Source: Gaiellasilicea sp037720595 (GTDB lineage: Bacteria; Actinomycetota; Thermoleophilia; Gaiellales; Gaiellaceae). From it: DNA of 64,000 nucleotides. Within the stretch, counting starts at the first letter, position 1, and each line of letters opens with the position of its first letter. The stretch covers positions 140,175 to 204,174 of the forward strand of contig JBBJLW010000003.1 in NCBI GenBank assembly GCA_037720595.1, written 5' to 3'. Below, in pieces: positions 31,060-39,481 of the stretch. Below the pieces are notes generated by a model that had not been told where the DNA came from, made no database searches, and saw nothing but the letters and a program-made list of their open reading frames with translations. The position numbers and the translations under genes are program-made.

Positions 31060-31977
31060 TCAGCGCGGGCGCAGGCCCACGCGGGTCACCACGCGGGCAG
31101 GCGCGCGCACAGCCTTGGCGACGACCTTGAACTTCAAGCTGCCCGGCTTGAGCTTCTCGATCCGGACGGTCAGCGAGGTCGCCGTCCGCTGTCGGGTGAT
31201 CTTCAGCTTCTCGGGCGTCTGCTCCTCGGCGGCCGGCCTCGCGGCCGTGGTGCGCCTGACGTTCTGGATTCCAGTGAGATCAAAGCGATCACGCCGGTCG
31301 GTCCACTTGACGGTGATCACTGAGACCGGTGTCGCCGCCGAGATCTTCACCGCATGCGGCTTCGTCTGCCCGACCGCGGCGAAGGTATCCGTAAACGTCG
31401 GAGATGCGGTCGGCGTTCCGCCTCCGCCCGTCCCGCAGCGATACGTGACATTGACGACGCGCCACGATCCGGGACTGAAAGGATGACGGAGAGTGCCCGT
31501 GAGGCCCCCGGTGCAGCCCGAGGGCGGGGATAGCTGCTCGAGTTCGTGGTAATAACCGGCAGGGATATAATTGGTTATCGCAAAATTGCAGACTTCGTTT
31601 CGTGACTCGACTTCGGTTCCATTGAATACCGTCAGACGAAATGTGGCGCAGGGCGGAGCCTGGCGCCCGTTCTCATCTCTGAAATAGACGACGTAATACG
31701 AGATGTCCGGCGGGATGCCCTTGGAGTCGTCGCAGGCGTTCCCGCGTCCATCACCGTCGCTGTCGATCTGGTCGCTGTTGAAGACTCCGGGGCAGTTGTC
31801 GCTCTCCTCGGGCCAACGGTCGCCGTCGGTGTCGTGGGTCGCGGACGCGCTTCCTGCCAGCGACAAGATGACGAGACCGGCCGCAACCAGAAGTGTCACC
31901 CCGGCGAGCGCGCGGGGCGACCTTCGATAGACGAACCGAGCCCTACTCAATGAGACCCCCAAGCCGCAGCGGGCCAA
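31060..31977 (-). CDS. Secreted thrombospondin-type-3 repeat protein B3
   Basis: 305 residues, the first B gene in the direction of transcription. Signal helix, repeats DTDGDRWPEESDNCPG and DSDGDGRGNACDDSKG, a variable core (EVCNFAITNYIPAGYYHELE) and the shared C-terminal domain are present. The core is encoded by a visibly AT-richer stretch (about 31545-31630) than the rest of the gene, which hints at recombination or imported sequence. The TTG at 31977 matches B2. Function unknown; surface calcium-binding adhesin or matrix protein is an inference from TSP3-like repeats. Confidence 0.8.
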   Translation of the reverse strand: MARCGLGVSLSRARFVYRRSPRALAGVTLLVAAGLVILSLAGSASATHDTDGDRWPEESDNCPGVFNSDQIDSDGDGRGNACDDSKGIPPDISYYVVYFRDENGRQAPPCATFRLTVFNGTEVESRNEVCNFAITNYIPAGYYHELEQLSPPSGCTGGLTGTLRHPFSPGSWRVVNVTYRCGTGGGGTPTASPTFTDTFAAVGQTKPHAVKISAATPVSVITVKWTDRRDRFDLTGIQNVRRTTAARPAAEEQTPEKLKITRQRTATSLTVRIEKLKPGSLKFKVVAKAVRAPARVVTRVGLRPR

Positions 31978-31991
31978 CCCCGCACGGTCCG

Positions 31992-31997
31992 ACTATA
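31992..31997 (-). promoter_or_regulatory. -10 box of B3
   Basis: TATAGT on the minus strand, the third copy of the conserved B promoter, between the TTG of B3 and the tRNA-Lys gene. Confidence 0.5.
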
Positions 31998-32035
31998 GCC
32001 GCCTTTTTCCGAAAAGAGGGCAGCCGATTCTTCGA

Positions 32036-32108
32036 TGGGCCGTGAAGGGATCGAACCTTCGACCTTGGGATTAAGAGTCCCCTGCTCTACCAGCTGAGCT
32101 AACGGCCC
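32036..32108 (-). tRNA. tRNA-Lys (anticodon CTT)
   Basis: A full cloverleaf of 73 nt including discriminator A. The acceptor stem is GGGCCGT with ACGGCCC and the D-arm is GCTC/GAGC. The anticodon loop is CTCTTAA with anticodon CTT (reads AAG), and the T-arm is GAAGG-TTCGATC-CCTTC. The 3' CCA is not encoded. The anticodon stem has one G-A mismatch at its base pair next to the variable loop. Confidence 0.96.
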
Positions 32109-32133
32109 GAACGGCTGACTAGTGTAGCCGCCG

Positions 32134-33192
32134 ATGAAAGTGCTCACCGTCGTCGGCAACCGGCCGCAGTTCATCAAGGCCGCGCCGCTCTCGCTCGCGT
32201 TGCGGGGCGCCGGAATCGAGGAGGTCTCGCTCCACACGGGCCAGCACTACGACAGGGGTATGTCGGCTGTTTTCTATGAGGAGCTCGCTCTCCCGGAGCC
32301 CCTGTACTCGCTCGACCTCCGCTCGGCCGACGCCACGCTGATGCGGCCGGAGATCCTCGCGGCGCTCGAGCGCGAGCGGCCCGACTGGGTGTTCGTCTTC
32401 GGCGACACGAACTCGACCCTCGCCGGCGCGCTCGCCGGGGTCGAGGCCGGGATTCCCGTCGCGCACGTCGAGGCGGGCCTGCGTAGCGGCGACCTCCAGA
32501 TGCCCGAGGAACGGAACCGGATCGCGGTCGACCGGGTCGCCGCGCTCCTGCTCTGTCCCGACGAGCGCTCGCGGGAGACACTCGCAGCGGAGGGTGTGGC
32601 CGGGCAGCCGCACGTCGTTGGCGACGTGATGGCCGATGCGGCGCGACTCTTCGCGCCGCTCGCGCGGGAGCGCGTGGCGCTCGACCGCAAACCCGGCAGC
32701 TACCTCCTCGCGACCGTCCATCGCGAGGCGAACGTCGCCCAGCCGCGCCTCGGCCGGATCGTCGAGGGCCTGAACCGGCTCGACGAGCCGATCGCCTTCC
32801 CGGTTCATCCGCGCACCAGCGCGGCACTCGCAGATGCCGGGCTCGAACTCGGCGCCCACGTCGAGGTGCTCGAGCCGCTCGGCTATCTCGAGCTCGCCGC
32901 CCTCGCCTCACAGGCCCGCGTGATCCTCACCGACTCGGGCGGGCTCCAAAAGGAGGCCTACTGGTACGGCGTCCCGTGCGTAACGCTGCGGCCCTCGACG
33001 GAGTGGGTCGACACCGTCGAGACGGGCGCCAACGTGCTCGTCGACGACGATCCGAGCCGGCTCGTCCATGCCGTGCGGGAGGCTCGGATGCCCAGCGAAC
33101 TGCCGCGGCTCTACGGCGACGGCCACGCCTCCGAGCGGGTCGCCCAAGCTCTGCTCGATGGACTGCTCGGTAGGATCGGCGACCGTGACTGA
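32134..33192 (+). CDS. wecB: UDP-N-acetylglucosamine 2-epimerase (non-hydrolysing)
   Basis: 352 residues of the GT-B-fold epimerase family that interconverts UDP-GlcNAc and UDP-ManNAc. Typical segments are VVGNRPQFIKAAPL at the N-terminus, HTGQHYD, FGDTNSTLAGALAG, HVEAGLRSGDLQMPEERNRI and TDSGGLQKEAYWYG, which contain the conserved D, E, H and R active-site residues. It begins a four-gene nucleotide-sugar operon and its stop overlaps the next GTG by 8 nt. The gene lies 25 bp from tRNA-Lys on the opposite strand. Confidence 0.95.
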   Translation: MKVLTVVGNRPQFIKAAPLSLALRGAGIEEVSLHTGQHYDRGMSAVFYEELALPEPLYSLDLRSADATLMRPEILAALERERPDWVFVFGDTNSTLAGALAGVEAGIPVAHVEAGLRSGDLQMPEERNRIAVDRVAALLLCPDERSRETLAAEGVAGQPHVVGDVMADAARLFAPLARERVALDRKPGSYLLATVHREANVAQPRLGRIVEGLNRLDEPIAFPVHPRTSAALADAGLELGAHVEVLEPLGYLELAALASQARVILTDSGGLQKEAYWYGVPCVTLRPSTEWVDTVETGANVLVDDDPSRLVHAVREARMPSELPRLYGDGHASERVAQALLDGLLGRIGDRD

Positions 33193-34456
33193 CGTCGCCA
33201 TCGTCGGAGCCGGCTACGTCGGCGTCCCGCTCGCCCAGGTCTTCGCCGAGGCCGGGCGATCCGTGCTGCTCTTGGACGTCGACGCCGAGCGCGTCGCGAT
33301 GTTGAACCGGGGCGAGAGCTACATCGAGGACGTGCCCGCGGCGGTGCTGAAGCGGCTCGTCGACGAGCGCGGACTCCGTGCCTCGACGGACTTCGACGAG
33401 CTGCGCGACTGCGATGCGATTCTGATCGCGTTGCCGACCCCGCTCTCGAAGCAGCGGGAGCCGGACCTCTCGATCGTGCTCGGCGCGAGCCGCGAGATCG
33501 GCCGGCGCCTGCGCAAGGGCCACCTCGTCGTGCTCGAGTCGACGACGTATCCCGGGACGACGCGCGAGGAGGTGCTGCCGATCCTCGAGGAGGAGAGCGG
33601 CCTGCGCGCCGGCGAAGACTTCCACGTCGCCTTCTCGCCCGAGCGGATCGATCCGGGCCGCACCGACTGGACGACGAAGACGGTGCCGAAGGTCGTCGGC
33701 GGGATCAACGAGGCGTCGACCGAGGCTGCCGCGCAGCTCTACGGCAGCGCGATCGAGAACATCCACCGTGTCTCGTCCCCGGAGGCGGCCGAGCTGACGA
33801 AGCTGCTCGAGAACATCTTTCGCTCGGTCAACATCGCCCTCGTGAACGAGCTCGCGATGCTCTGCGACCGGATGGGAATCGACGTCTGGGAGGTCGTGGA
33901 CGCTGCCGCGACGAAGCCGTTCGGCTTCATGCGCTTCGAGCCCGGCCCAGGGCTGGGCGGCCACTGCATCCCGATCGATCCCTTCTACCTCACCTGGAAG
34001 GCGCGCGAGTACGACTTCACGACGCGTTTCATCGAGCTGGCCGGCGAGGTCAACCAGAACATGCCCTACTACTGCCGCTCGGTCGTCTCGCAGGCGTTGA
34101 ACCACGGGGCGGGCAAGTCGCTGGCAAGCTCGAAGGTGCTGATGCTCGGCGTCGCCTACAAGGCGGACATCGGCGATCTGCGCGAGTCGCCGGCGCTGAA
34201 GCTGATCGAGCTGCTCCAGAATGCCGGCGCGGACGTCGCCTACCACGACCCGCATGTGCCGGTGCTCGAGGAGCACGGCCTCTCGCTCCGCTCGGCCGCG
34301 CTCGACCCCGCTGCCTATGACGCGGTCGTGATCGTGACCGCGCATTCGGGGATCGACTACGAGCAGCTCGTGGCCGACGCGCAGCTCGTGGTCGACTTCC
34401 GCAACGCAACCGGCCGCAACGGCGTGGCCGACAGCAACAAGATCTGGAAGCTCTAG
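33185..34456 (+). CDS. UDP-N-acetyl-hexosamine 6-dehydrogenase (WecC/WbpA type)
   Basis: 423 residues. The Rossmann start is VAIVGAGYVGVPLAQVFA. The middle domain has ESTTYPGTTRE and SPERIDPG. The catalytic cysteine is in GPGLGGHCIPIDPFYL, and the C-terminal UDP-binding domain has LMLGVAYKADIGDLRESPAL. It oxidises a UDP-sugar C6 to a uronic acid with two NAD+. Next to wecB the substrate is UDP-ManNAc (WecC) or UDP-GlcNAc (WbpA); both are consistent. Start GTG 33185 overlaps wecB by 8 nt. Confidence 0.93.
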   Translation: MTDVAIVGAGYVGVPLAQVFAEAGRSVLLLDVDAERVAMLNRGESYIEDVPAAVLKRLVDERGLRASTDFDELRDCDAILIALPTPLSKQREPDLSIVLGASREIGRRLRKGHLVVLESTTYPGTTREEVLPILEEESGLRAGEDFHVAFSPERIDPGRTDWTTKTVPKVVGGINEASTEAAAQLYGSAIENIHRVSSPEAAELTKLLENIFRSVNIALVNELAMLCDRMGIDVWEVVDAAATKPFGFMRFEPGPGLGGHCIPIDPFYLTWKAREYDFTTRFIELAGEVNQNMPYYCRSVVSQALNHGAGKSLASSKVLMLGVAYKADIGDLRESPALKLIELLQNAGADVAYHDPHVPVLEEHGLSLRSAALDPAAYDAVVIVTAHSGIDYEQLVADAQLVVDFRNATGRNGVADSNKIWKL

Positions 34457-34457
34457 C

Positions 34458-35441
34458 TTGGTGAAGATCGGTCAGGCCGGGCTCGGCTACTGGGGCAAGA
34501 ACCTCGTCCGCAACTTCGACGACCTCGCCGAGCTGACCTGGCTGTGCGACGCCTCGGAGGAGCTGCGAGCCCAGTTCGCGCAGCGCCACCCACACGCCCG
34601 CAGTACCGGCGACTTCGCGGAGCTGCTGGCGGATCCCGATCTCGACGCGGTCGTGATCGCGACCCCGGTGCCGACGCACTACGCGCTCGCGAAGCAGGCG
34701 CTCGAAGCGGGCAAGCACGTCTTCGTCGAGAAGCCGCCGGCCATGAAGGAGGCGGAGATGGAGGAGCTCGTCCAGCTGGCGGCGGCGCGCGATCTCGTCC
34801 TCATGCCCGGCCACCTCCTGCTCTACCACCCTGGCGTGCGCAAGTTGAAGGAGCTCGTCGACACGGGCGAACTCGGCGACATCCTCTGCGTCTACTCGAA
34901 CCGGCAGAACCTCGGGATCATCCGCCGCGACGAGAACGCGCTCTGGTCGCTCGGCGTCCACGACCTCTCCGTGATCCTCTATCTCGTCGGGGAGGAGCCG
35001 GAGGAGGCGGTCGCGAACGGCAACGCCTTCCTCAACCCCGGCGTCGAGGACGTCGTCTTCTGCTATCTCCGCTTCCCCTCCGGGAAGATCGCCCACATGC
35101 ACCTCTCCTGGCTCGACCCGCACAAGATGCGCAAGCTGACCGTGGTCGGAAACGAGAAAATGGCCGTCTTCGACGACATGGAGCTCGAGCGCAAGGTGAC
35201 GATCTACGAGAAGGCGCCGTGGGAGCCGGCGGGCACCTATGGCGAGTGGCGCACGCGCACCGGTGACATCTTCAGCCCGAAGATCCCGAACGACGAGCCG
35301 CTGCGGCTCGAGTGCGAGCACTTCCTGCGCCTCGTCGAGCAAGGCCCAGGCGACCACCGGGAAGCCCGAGACGGACTCACCGTCGTGCGCGCGCTCGACC
35401 GGTTGACGGAGTCCCTGAGAGAGCCGGCACAGCGTGGCTGA
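34458..35441 (+). CDS. Gfo/Idh/MocA-family oxidoreductase (WlbA-like)
   Basis: 327 residues. Rossmann start IGQAGLGYWGKNLVRNF, then VVIATPVPTHYALAKQALEAGKHVFVEKP, the family's conserved EKP motif with the catalytic lysine, and a C-terminal alpha/beta domain with GVHDLSVILYL. Such enzymes oxidise the C3 hydroxyl of UDP-GlcNAcA in the pathway to diacetamido-uronic sugars; the context fits. A TTG at 34458 and a GTG at 34461 are both possible starts. The stop overlaps the following GTG by 8 nt. Confidence 0.9.
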   Translation: MVKIGQAGLGYWGKNLVRNFDDLAELTWLCDASEELRAQFAQRHPHARSTGDFAELLADPDLDAVVIATPVPTHYALAKQALEAGKHVFVEKPPAMKEAEMEELVQLAAARDLVLMPGHLLLYHPGVRKLKELVDTGELGDILCVYSNRQNLGIIRRDENALWSLGVHDLSVILYLVGEEPEEAVANGNAFLNPGVEDVVFCYLRFPSGKIAHMHLSWLDPHKMRKLTVVGNEKMAVFDDMELERKVTIYEKAPWEPAGTYGEWRTRTGDIFSPKIPNDEPLRLECEHFLRLVEQGPGDHREARDGLTVVRALDRLTESLREPAQRG

Positions 35442-36081
35442 GGTTCACCCGACGGCGACGGTCTACCCCGGCACGGTGCTCGGCGAGGGCGTCAAGGTGC
35501 TCGAGAACGCGGTCGTCGGCAAGCAGCCGTCGCTCTCGCCCCGCTCGACCGCGAAGCGCGAGCCGCTGCCGCCCGCGAGCCTCGGCGACGGCACGATCGT
35601 CTCGACCGGCGCGATCGTCTTCGCCGGAACGACGCTCGGCGCGCGGGTGATTGTCGGCGACCAGTCGTGCATTCGCGAGCGGGTGGTGGTGGGTGACGAC
35701 GTCGTCGTCGGCCGCGGCTCGCTCGTCGAGAACGACACGACGATCGGGGCGCTGACGAAGATCCAGGCCGAGGCCTACATCACCGCGTACTCGACCCTCG
35801 AGGAGAACGTCTTCATTGCCCCGTGCGTAGTCACCACGAACGACAACTACATGGGGAGGACCGAAAGGCGCCACGCCGAGATGCGCGGTCCGACGATCAG
35901 GCGCGGCGCGCGGATCGGCGGCGGCGCGATCCTCTGTCCCGGGATCGAGATCGGGGAGGAGGCTTTCGTCGGCGCCGGCGCCGTCGTCACGAAAGACGTG
36001 CCACCCCGCGCGCTCGTCGTCGGGAATCCGGCAAGAGTGCTGCGCGATGTTCTCGACGAGGAGCTGCTCGAGAACCAGTAG
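35434..36081 (+). CDS. Left-handed beta-helix acyltransferase (WlbB/WbpD-like)
   Basis: 215 residues with hexapeptide repeats throughout (HPTATVYPGTVLGEGVKVLENAVVG, GARVIVGDQSCIRERVVVGDDVVVG). Features of trimeric sugar N-acetyltransferases include the insertion IAPCVVTTNDNYMG and the terminal GAVVTKDVPPRALVVGNPARV. It would acetylate a UDP-amino-uronate made by this cluster. The PLP aminotransferase expected between the Gfo/Idh step and this step is not present. The last gene of its operon, it ends 10 bp from the converging subtilase. Confidence 0.92.
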   Translation: MAEVHPTATVYPGTVLGEGVKVLENAVVGKQPSLSPRSTAKREPLPPASLGDGTIVSTGAIVFAGTTLGARVIVGDQSCIRERVVVGDDVVVGRGSLVENDTTIGALTKIQAEAYITAYSTLEENVFIAPCVVTTNDNYMGRTERRHAEMRGPTIRRGARIGGGAILCPGIEIGEEAFVGAGAVVTKDVPPRALVVGNPARVLRDVLDEELLENQ

Positions 36082-36091
36082 GCCGGTCGGG

Positions 36092-37726
36092 TCAGGCTTT
36101 GACGATCGTCAGCTTGTAGCGACCGCCGCCGCGCGAGCCGAGCTTCACCTGGACGTAGTACGTGCCTTTCGCCGGGGCTCGATACTCGAGATACTCGCGG
36201 GCGCCTGGGCGCGCCGACTGGGCGGCGATCCGACCCAGCGAGGCCAGATCGTCGATGCTCTTCGCCCCGGGCCGCCAGACGATCAAATTCGTGTCGGTGC
36301 CGGCGGGCCCGCGGACGCTCACGTAGACCGGCTGCCCGCGGCGCAGCCGGATCGCGTAGACGTCGTTCTGGTCGTCCCAGAAGTCGAGCGTCGCCTGCAG
36401 GCGCTGGATCTGACCCCAGACCGGCGCCGCCTCCGCTCCGAGATCGTCGTTCGGCTCCCGAGCGTCGGCGGGTGGAAGCGAGCCGGCCGCGAGTGATCGG
36501 AGCGCCGCGGTGACGTCGAGCCTGCCCCAGCCCGTGAGCGCGTCGCGCCGGAAGCCGCAGGCTCGACAGCCGGTACCGGCGTTGACGTCGACAGCAGTCC
36601 CCGTCAGGAGCGCCGTCACCTGCTCGGGTCGCAACGATGGCTCGAGCGCGATCAGCTCTGCGGCCGCCGCGGTCACCTGGGGGGCCGCGAACGACGTACC
36701 TTCCGCCTCGCGAAACTCCTCGGGGCCGCAGCTCGAGTAACCCTGTTCTCGGCACTCCTTGAAGGGCGCCGTCAGGGCGCGCGGGAGCGTGGAGAGCAGG
36801 CCCTGGCCGGGAGCGGCGAGGTCGTTGAAGATCCTGTCGCGATTCGAGAACGCCGGCGAGGAGCCGTTGCGCGCGAGCGCGCTGACGCCGAGCACATGCG
36901 GCAGCGCTGCTGGATAGCTCGCGTAGGGCCAGGGCTGCATGGGTGCCGCATCGCCGTTGCCGACAGCCGCCACGACCACGACGCCCGCCCTCGTCGCGTA
37001 GGCGAGGGCCGCTTCCTCGAGCGGCGAGTAGGTGTCGCGGCTCGGATCGCCTGGATCGCGGACGCCGCCGAGGCTCATGTTGATCACGCGTGCGCCTCGG
37101 TCGACCGCCCAGCGGATCGCCCGCGCCTCCGCCTCGACTCCGATCGAGCCGTCGTCCTCAACCACCTTGGCGATCAGGAGCTCGGCGGACGGGGACATCC
37201 CGGCGACGCCCTCGCGGTTGTCGACAGCCGCGCCGATCAGTCCCGCGACGAACGTGCCGTGACCGGTCGAGTCCTCGCGGACAGGCGTGTCGACGAAGCT
37301 CCTCATCTCTGCGATCCGATCCCTCAGCTCGGGGTGACCGGCGTCGATTCCCGAGTCGATCACCGCGACCCGAACGGGAGGCAGAAGCGGCACCGTGGGC
37401 CAGAAGTCGAAGGCACGGTTCGTCGTCAGATGCCATTGCGCGGCCGCGAGTGGGTCGTTCGGCTCGAAGGACAGCCGGCGGGTTCCCAGTCGCTCGACGT
37501 AGGTCGCGCCCGGAAGCTCGCGTAGCTGCGGCGCCTTCTCTCGCTCGACGACGAGGGCGGGCAGCGGCGCGAGGCTCTCTGCTCCAGAGCCGAGTGCGCG
37601 CTGGAGGGCGGGGATCGCCGCGGCGGTCTCGACGCCGATCGCATACCGCGCTGCGATTGCCGGTTGCGGCAGCGTGACCGTGAGCAGCAGCCCCGCGAAC
37701 GACGTAAGTCCTCGTCGGCGTCTCAT
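36092..37726 (-). CDS. Secreted subtilisin-like serine protease (S8)
   Basis: 544 residues. Signal peptide at the N-terminus (GLTSFAGLLLTVTLPQPAIA), a short prodomain, and then the catalytic triad in VAVIDSGID (D, about 120), STGHGTFVAGLIG (H, about 155) and EGTSFAAPQVT (S, about 345). A C-terminal pre-peptidase-like beta domain (ENDQNDVYAIRL region, KGTYYVQVKLGSR) probably folds outside. Paired cysteines (CREQGYSSC, CRACGF) suggest disulfides. The ATG overlaps the SpoIID-like gene by one base (TGATG), so the two are coupled. Confidence 0.92.
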   Translation of the reverse strand: MRRRRGLTSFAGLLLTVTLPQPAIAARYAIGVETAAAIPALQRALGSGAESLAPLPALVVEREKAPQLRELPGATYVERLGTRRLSFEPNDPLAAAQWHLTTNRAFDFWPTVPLLPPVRVAVIDSGIDAGHPELRDRIAEMRSFVDTPVREDSTGHGTFVAGLIGAAVDNREGVAGMSPSAELLIAKVVEDDGSIGVEAEARAIRWAVDRGARVINMSLGGVRDPGDPSRDTYSPLEEAALAYATRAGVVVVAAVGNGDAAPMQPWPYASYPAALPHVLGVSALARNGSSPAFSNRDRIFNDLAAPGQGLLSTLPRALTAPFKECREQGYSSCGPEEFREAEGTSFAAPQVTAAAAELIALEPSLRPEQVTALLTGTAVDVNAGTGCRACGFRRDALTGWGRLDVTAALRSLAAGSLPPADAREPNDDLGAEAAPVWGQIQRLQATLDFWDDQNDVYAIRLRRGQPVYVSVRGPAGTDTNLIVWRPGAKSIDDLASLGRIAAQSARPGAREYLEYRAPAKGTYYVQVKLGSRGGGRYKLTIVKA

Positions 37727-39351
37727 CACTCGATTCGGAGCTGCCGGCTCAGCCCTTCGGCGAATCCGGCCATTGGTGCGATCCGCACACGGTAGGTGCC
37801 CGGGTCGAGATCGGCGTCCGCCCGGAATGCACCGAGGTCGTCGAGCACGGCCACCCCGGCGGGGAGCCAGTCGTCGCCGTCCAGGAGCTGAATCTGGATC
37901 GTCGCGCCGGGGCTTGCCGGAGTCACCGTCCCTTCGAGGCCGCCTGCCGGCGACGAGACCTTGACGAGCGGCGCTACCGGCACCCGCAGAACCGGCCCGG
38001 CAACCGAACCGGCGGAGAGCCGGAAGCTCGCTGGGGCACGCAGGCTGGTCTTGAAGTCGATCGCGCCGCCGGCCGGCCGTGCGGCCACCTGAGTCCAGAC
38101 GCCGTCCACGCGCTGGGCCAGCACGGCGTTCTTCGCGCCTTTCGCGTCGGCTCGCAGCGTCACGCCACCGCCATGGACGACGGAACCGGCCGGGCGCGTG
38201 AGCGACAGCGATACGACCGCGGTGATCCAGGTCGAGCGCAGTCCGAGTCCGGTACGAAAACTGCCGGCGGTCACTGTCTTCGTGCCGTTGGTAGTCGCGA
38301 ACGCGGCGCTGCGCACCCGCCCGGACGAGCTCCGGACGAGCTGGAGGCCGAGCACAGGACTCGCGATCCCGAGACCCTTGCGGATCGTGGTGTCCCCTAT
38401 CGGTGTCGGGCCCCAGCGGTTGAGTGGCGAGAGGTCGCTGTGTGGGTCGGGGACGGCGACGAGGTACGGCACGTCCGTTCCGAAGGCCTCGGCCGCCGAG
38501 ACCGTGCGCCCGCCGGAGGTGGAGTGGAAGAGCGCGTCGACGGGCTTGCCCTCGTAGAGCAGGACGCGCCCGGCGGTTGCTTCGATCGCCGCGGTGGCGC
38601 GCGGGTCCTCCCCGGCGATCGCTCCGTAGACCTGGCTGCGCACGTCCGCGTAGAGGTCGAACGACTTGCCGGCGACGCGGTGTGCGAGCGCGTAGGAGCG
38701 GGCGGCGACCGCCTGGGCCTTCAACGCCTCCGCGGGCCAGGCTGCCGGCATCTCGCGCGGAACCACCCCGGCAAGGTAGTTCTCGAGCCCGACCACGTTG
38801 ATCGCGTTCAGCTTGCCCGCAGCGACGACGATCTCGATCCGGCCGCGGTACGCCGTTCCTCGCCCAACCGGGCCGAGCTCGAGCGGCGAGCGCCCGGGGA
38901 GAAGGACGATCGGGCCCACGAGCGGTGTCGGTACGCCGTTCAAAATCGGAACCAGCTTCGGCTCGAGCTCGAGCGCCCCGGCGGAAACCGCGGTCGTCTT
39001 GCCGAGCGCGTTGCGGACGCGGAAGGGCGTCTTCGAAGAGACGGTGAGGGCCGGCTTCGATTCGGCGACGAGCACGCGCACTTGCGCCACCGGCGCAGGA
39101 CCGAGCACCGTGCCTGGATAGAAATGGCCGAGGATCTCCTCGTGCGTTCGGCCCTCGTTCGCGAACCCGAGCGCCCCGTACTGGCTCATCCCGACACCGT
39201 GTCCCCAACCCCGGCCGCTGAGGAGGAACGTCGTCGCGGTGATGGACGGTGGCGTAGCGCTCGCGGGGACGCCCGCGCCGACAGACGCGGTGAGCGCGAG
39301 CGCTCCTCCGACGAGCAGTGATGCGATGAGAGCAGAAAGCGCGCGCCGCAT
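37726..39351 (-). CDS. SpoIID/LytB-domain secreted protein
   Basis: 541 residues with a signal peptide. The SpoIID core is visible: FLLSGRGWGHGVGMSQYGA, VVGLENYLAGVVPREMPAAWPAEALKAQAVAARSYA, and FHSTSGGRTVSAAEAFG. The catalytic glutamate lies in VPREMPAAW. SpoIID enzymes are lytic transglycosylases that act on denuded peptidoglycan. The C-terminal 150 residues are repeated beta modules (ADAKGAKNAVLAQRVDGVW and later). No sporulation genes are in the window, so it may act in vegetative wall remodelling. GGAGGG stands five bases before the ATG. Confidence 0.9.
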   Translation of the reverse strand: MRRALSALIASLLVGGALALTASVGAGVPASATPPSITATTFLLSGRGWGHGVGMSQYGALGFANEGRTHEEILGHFYPGTVLGPAPVAQVRVLVAESKPALTVSSKTPFRVRNALGKTTAVSAGALELEPKLVPILNGVPTPLVGPIVLLPGRSPLELGPVGRGTAYRGRIEIVVAAGKLNAINVVGLENYLAGVVPREMPAAWPAEALKAQAVAARSYALAHRVAGKSFDLYADVRSQVYGAIAGEDPRATAAIEATAGRVLLYEGKPVDALFHSTSGGRTVSAAEAFGTDVPYLVAVPDPHSDLSPLNRWGPTPIGDTTIRKGLGIASPVLGLQLVRSSSGRVRSAAFATTNGTKTVTAGSFRTGLGLRSTWITAVVSLSLTRPAGSVVHGGGVTLRADAKGAKNAVLAQRVDGVWTQVAARPAGGAIDFKTSLRAPASFRLSAGSVAGPVLRVPVAPLVKVSSPAGGLEGTVTPASPGATIQIQLLDGDDWLPAGVAVLDDLGAFRADADLDPGTYRVRIAPMAGFAEGLSRQLRIE

Positions 39352-39481
39352 GGTTTCCCTCCGCGATTGAGGCTAGCGCAAGGCATCTGCGCCTCCCGCC
39401 TTCTTTACCGAACCTTCAACTCGTCCTCTGTGCCTCGGCATCGGCGTTTTCCTCCCAGAGCGTGAGGGCACCCCAGCAACG

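Noticed and set aside
36092..39208. 1038-codon minus-strand frame that would merge the subtilase with a long N-terminal extension
   Set aside because: The extension is antisense-like low complexity in another frame of the SpoIID gene. The signal peptide begins at the ATG at 37726.
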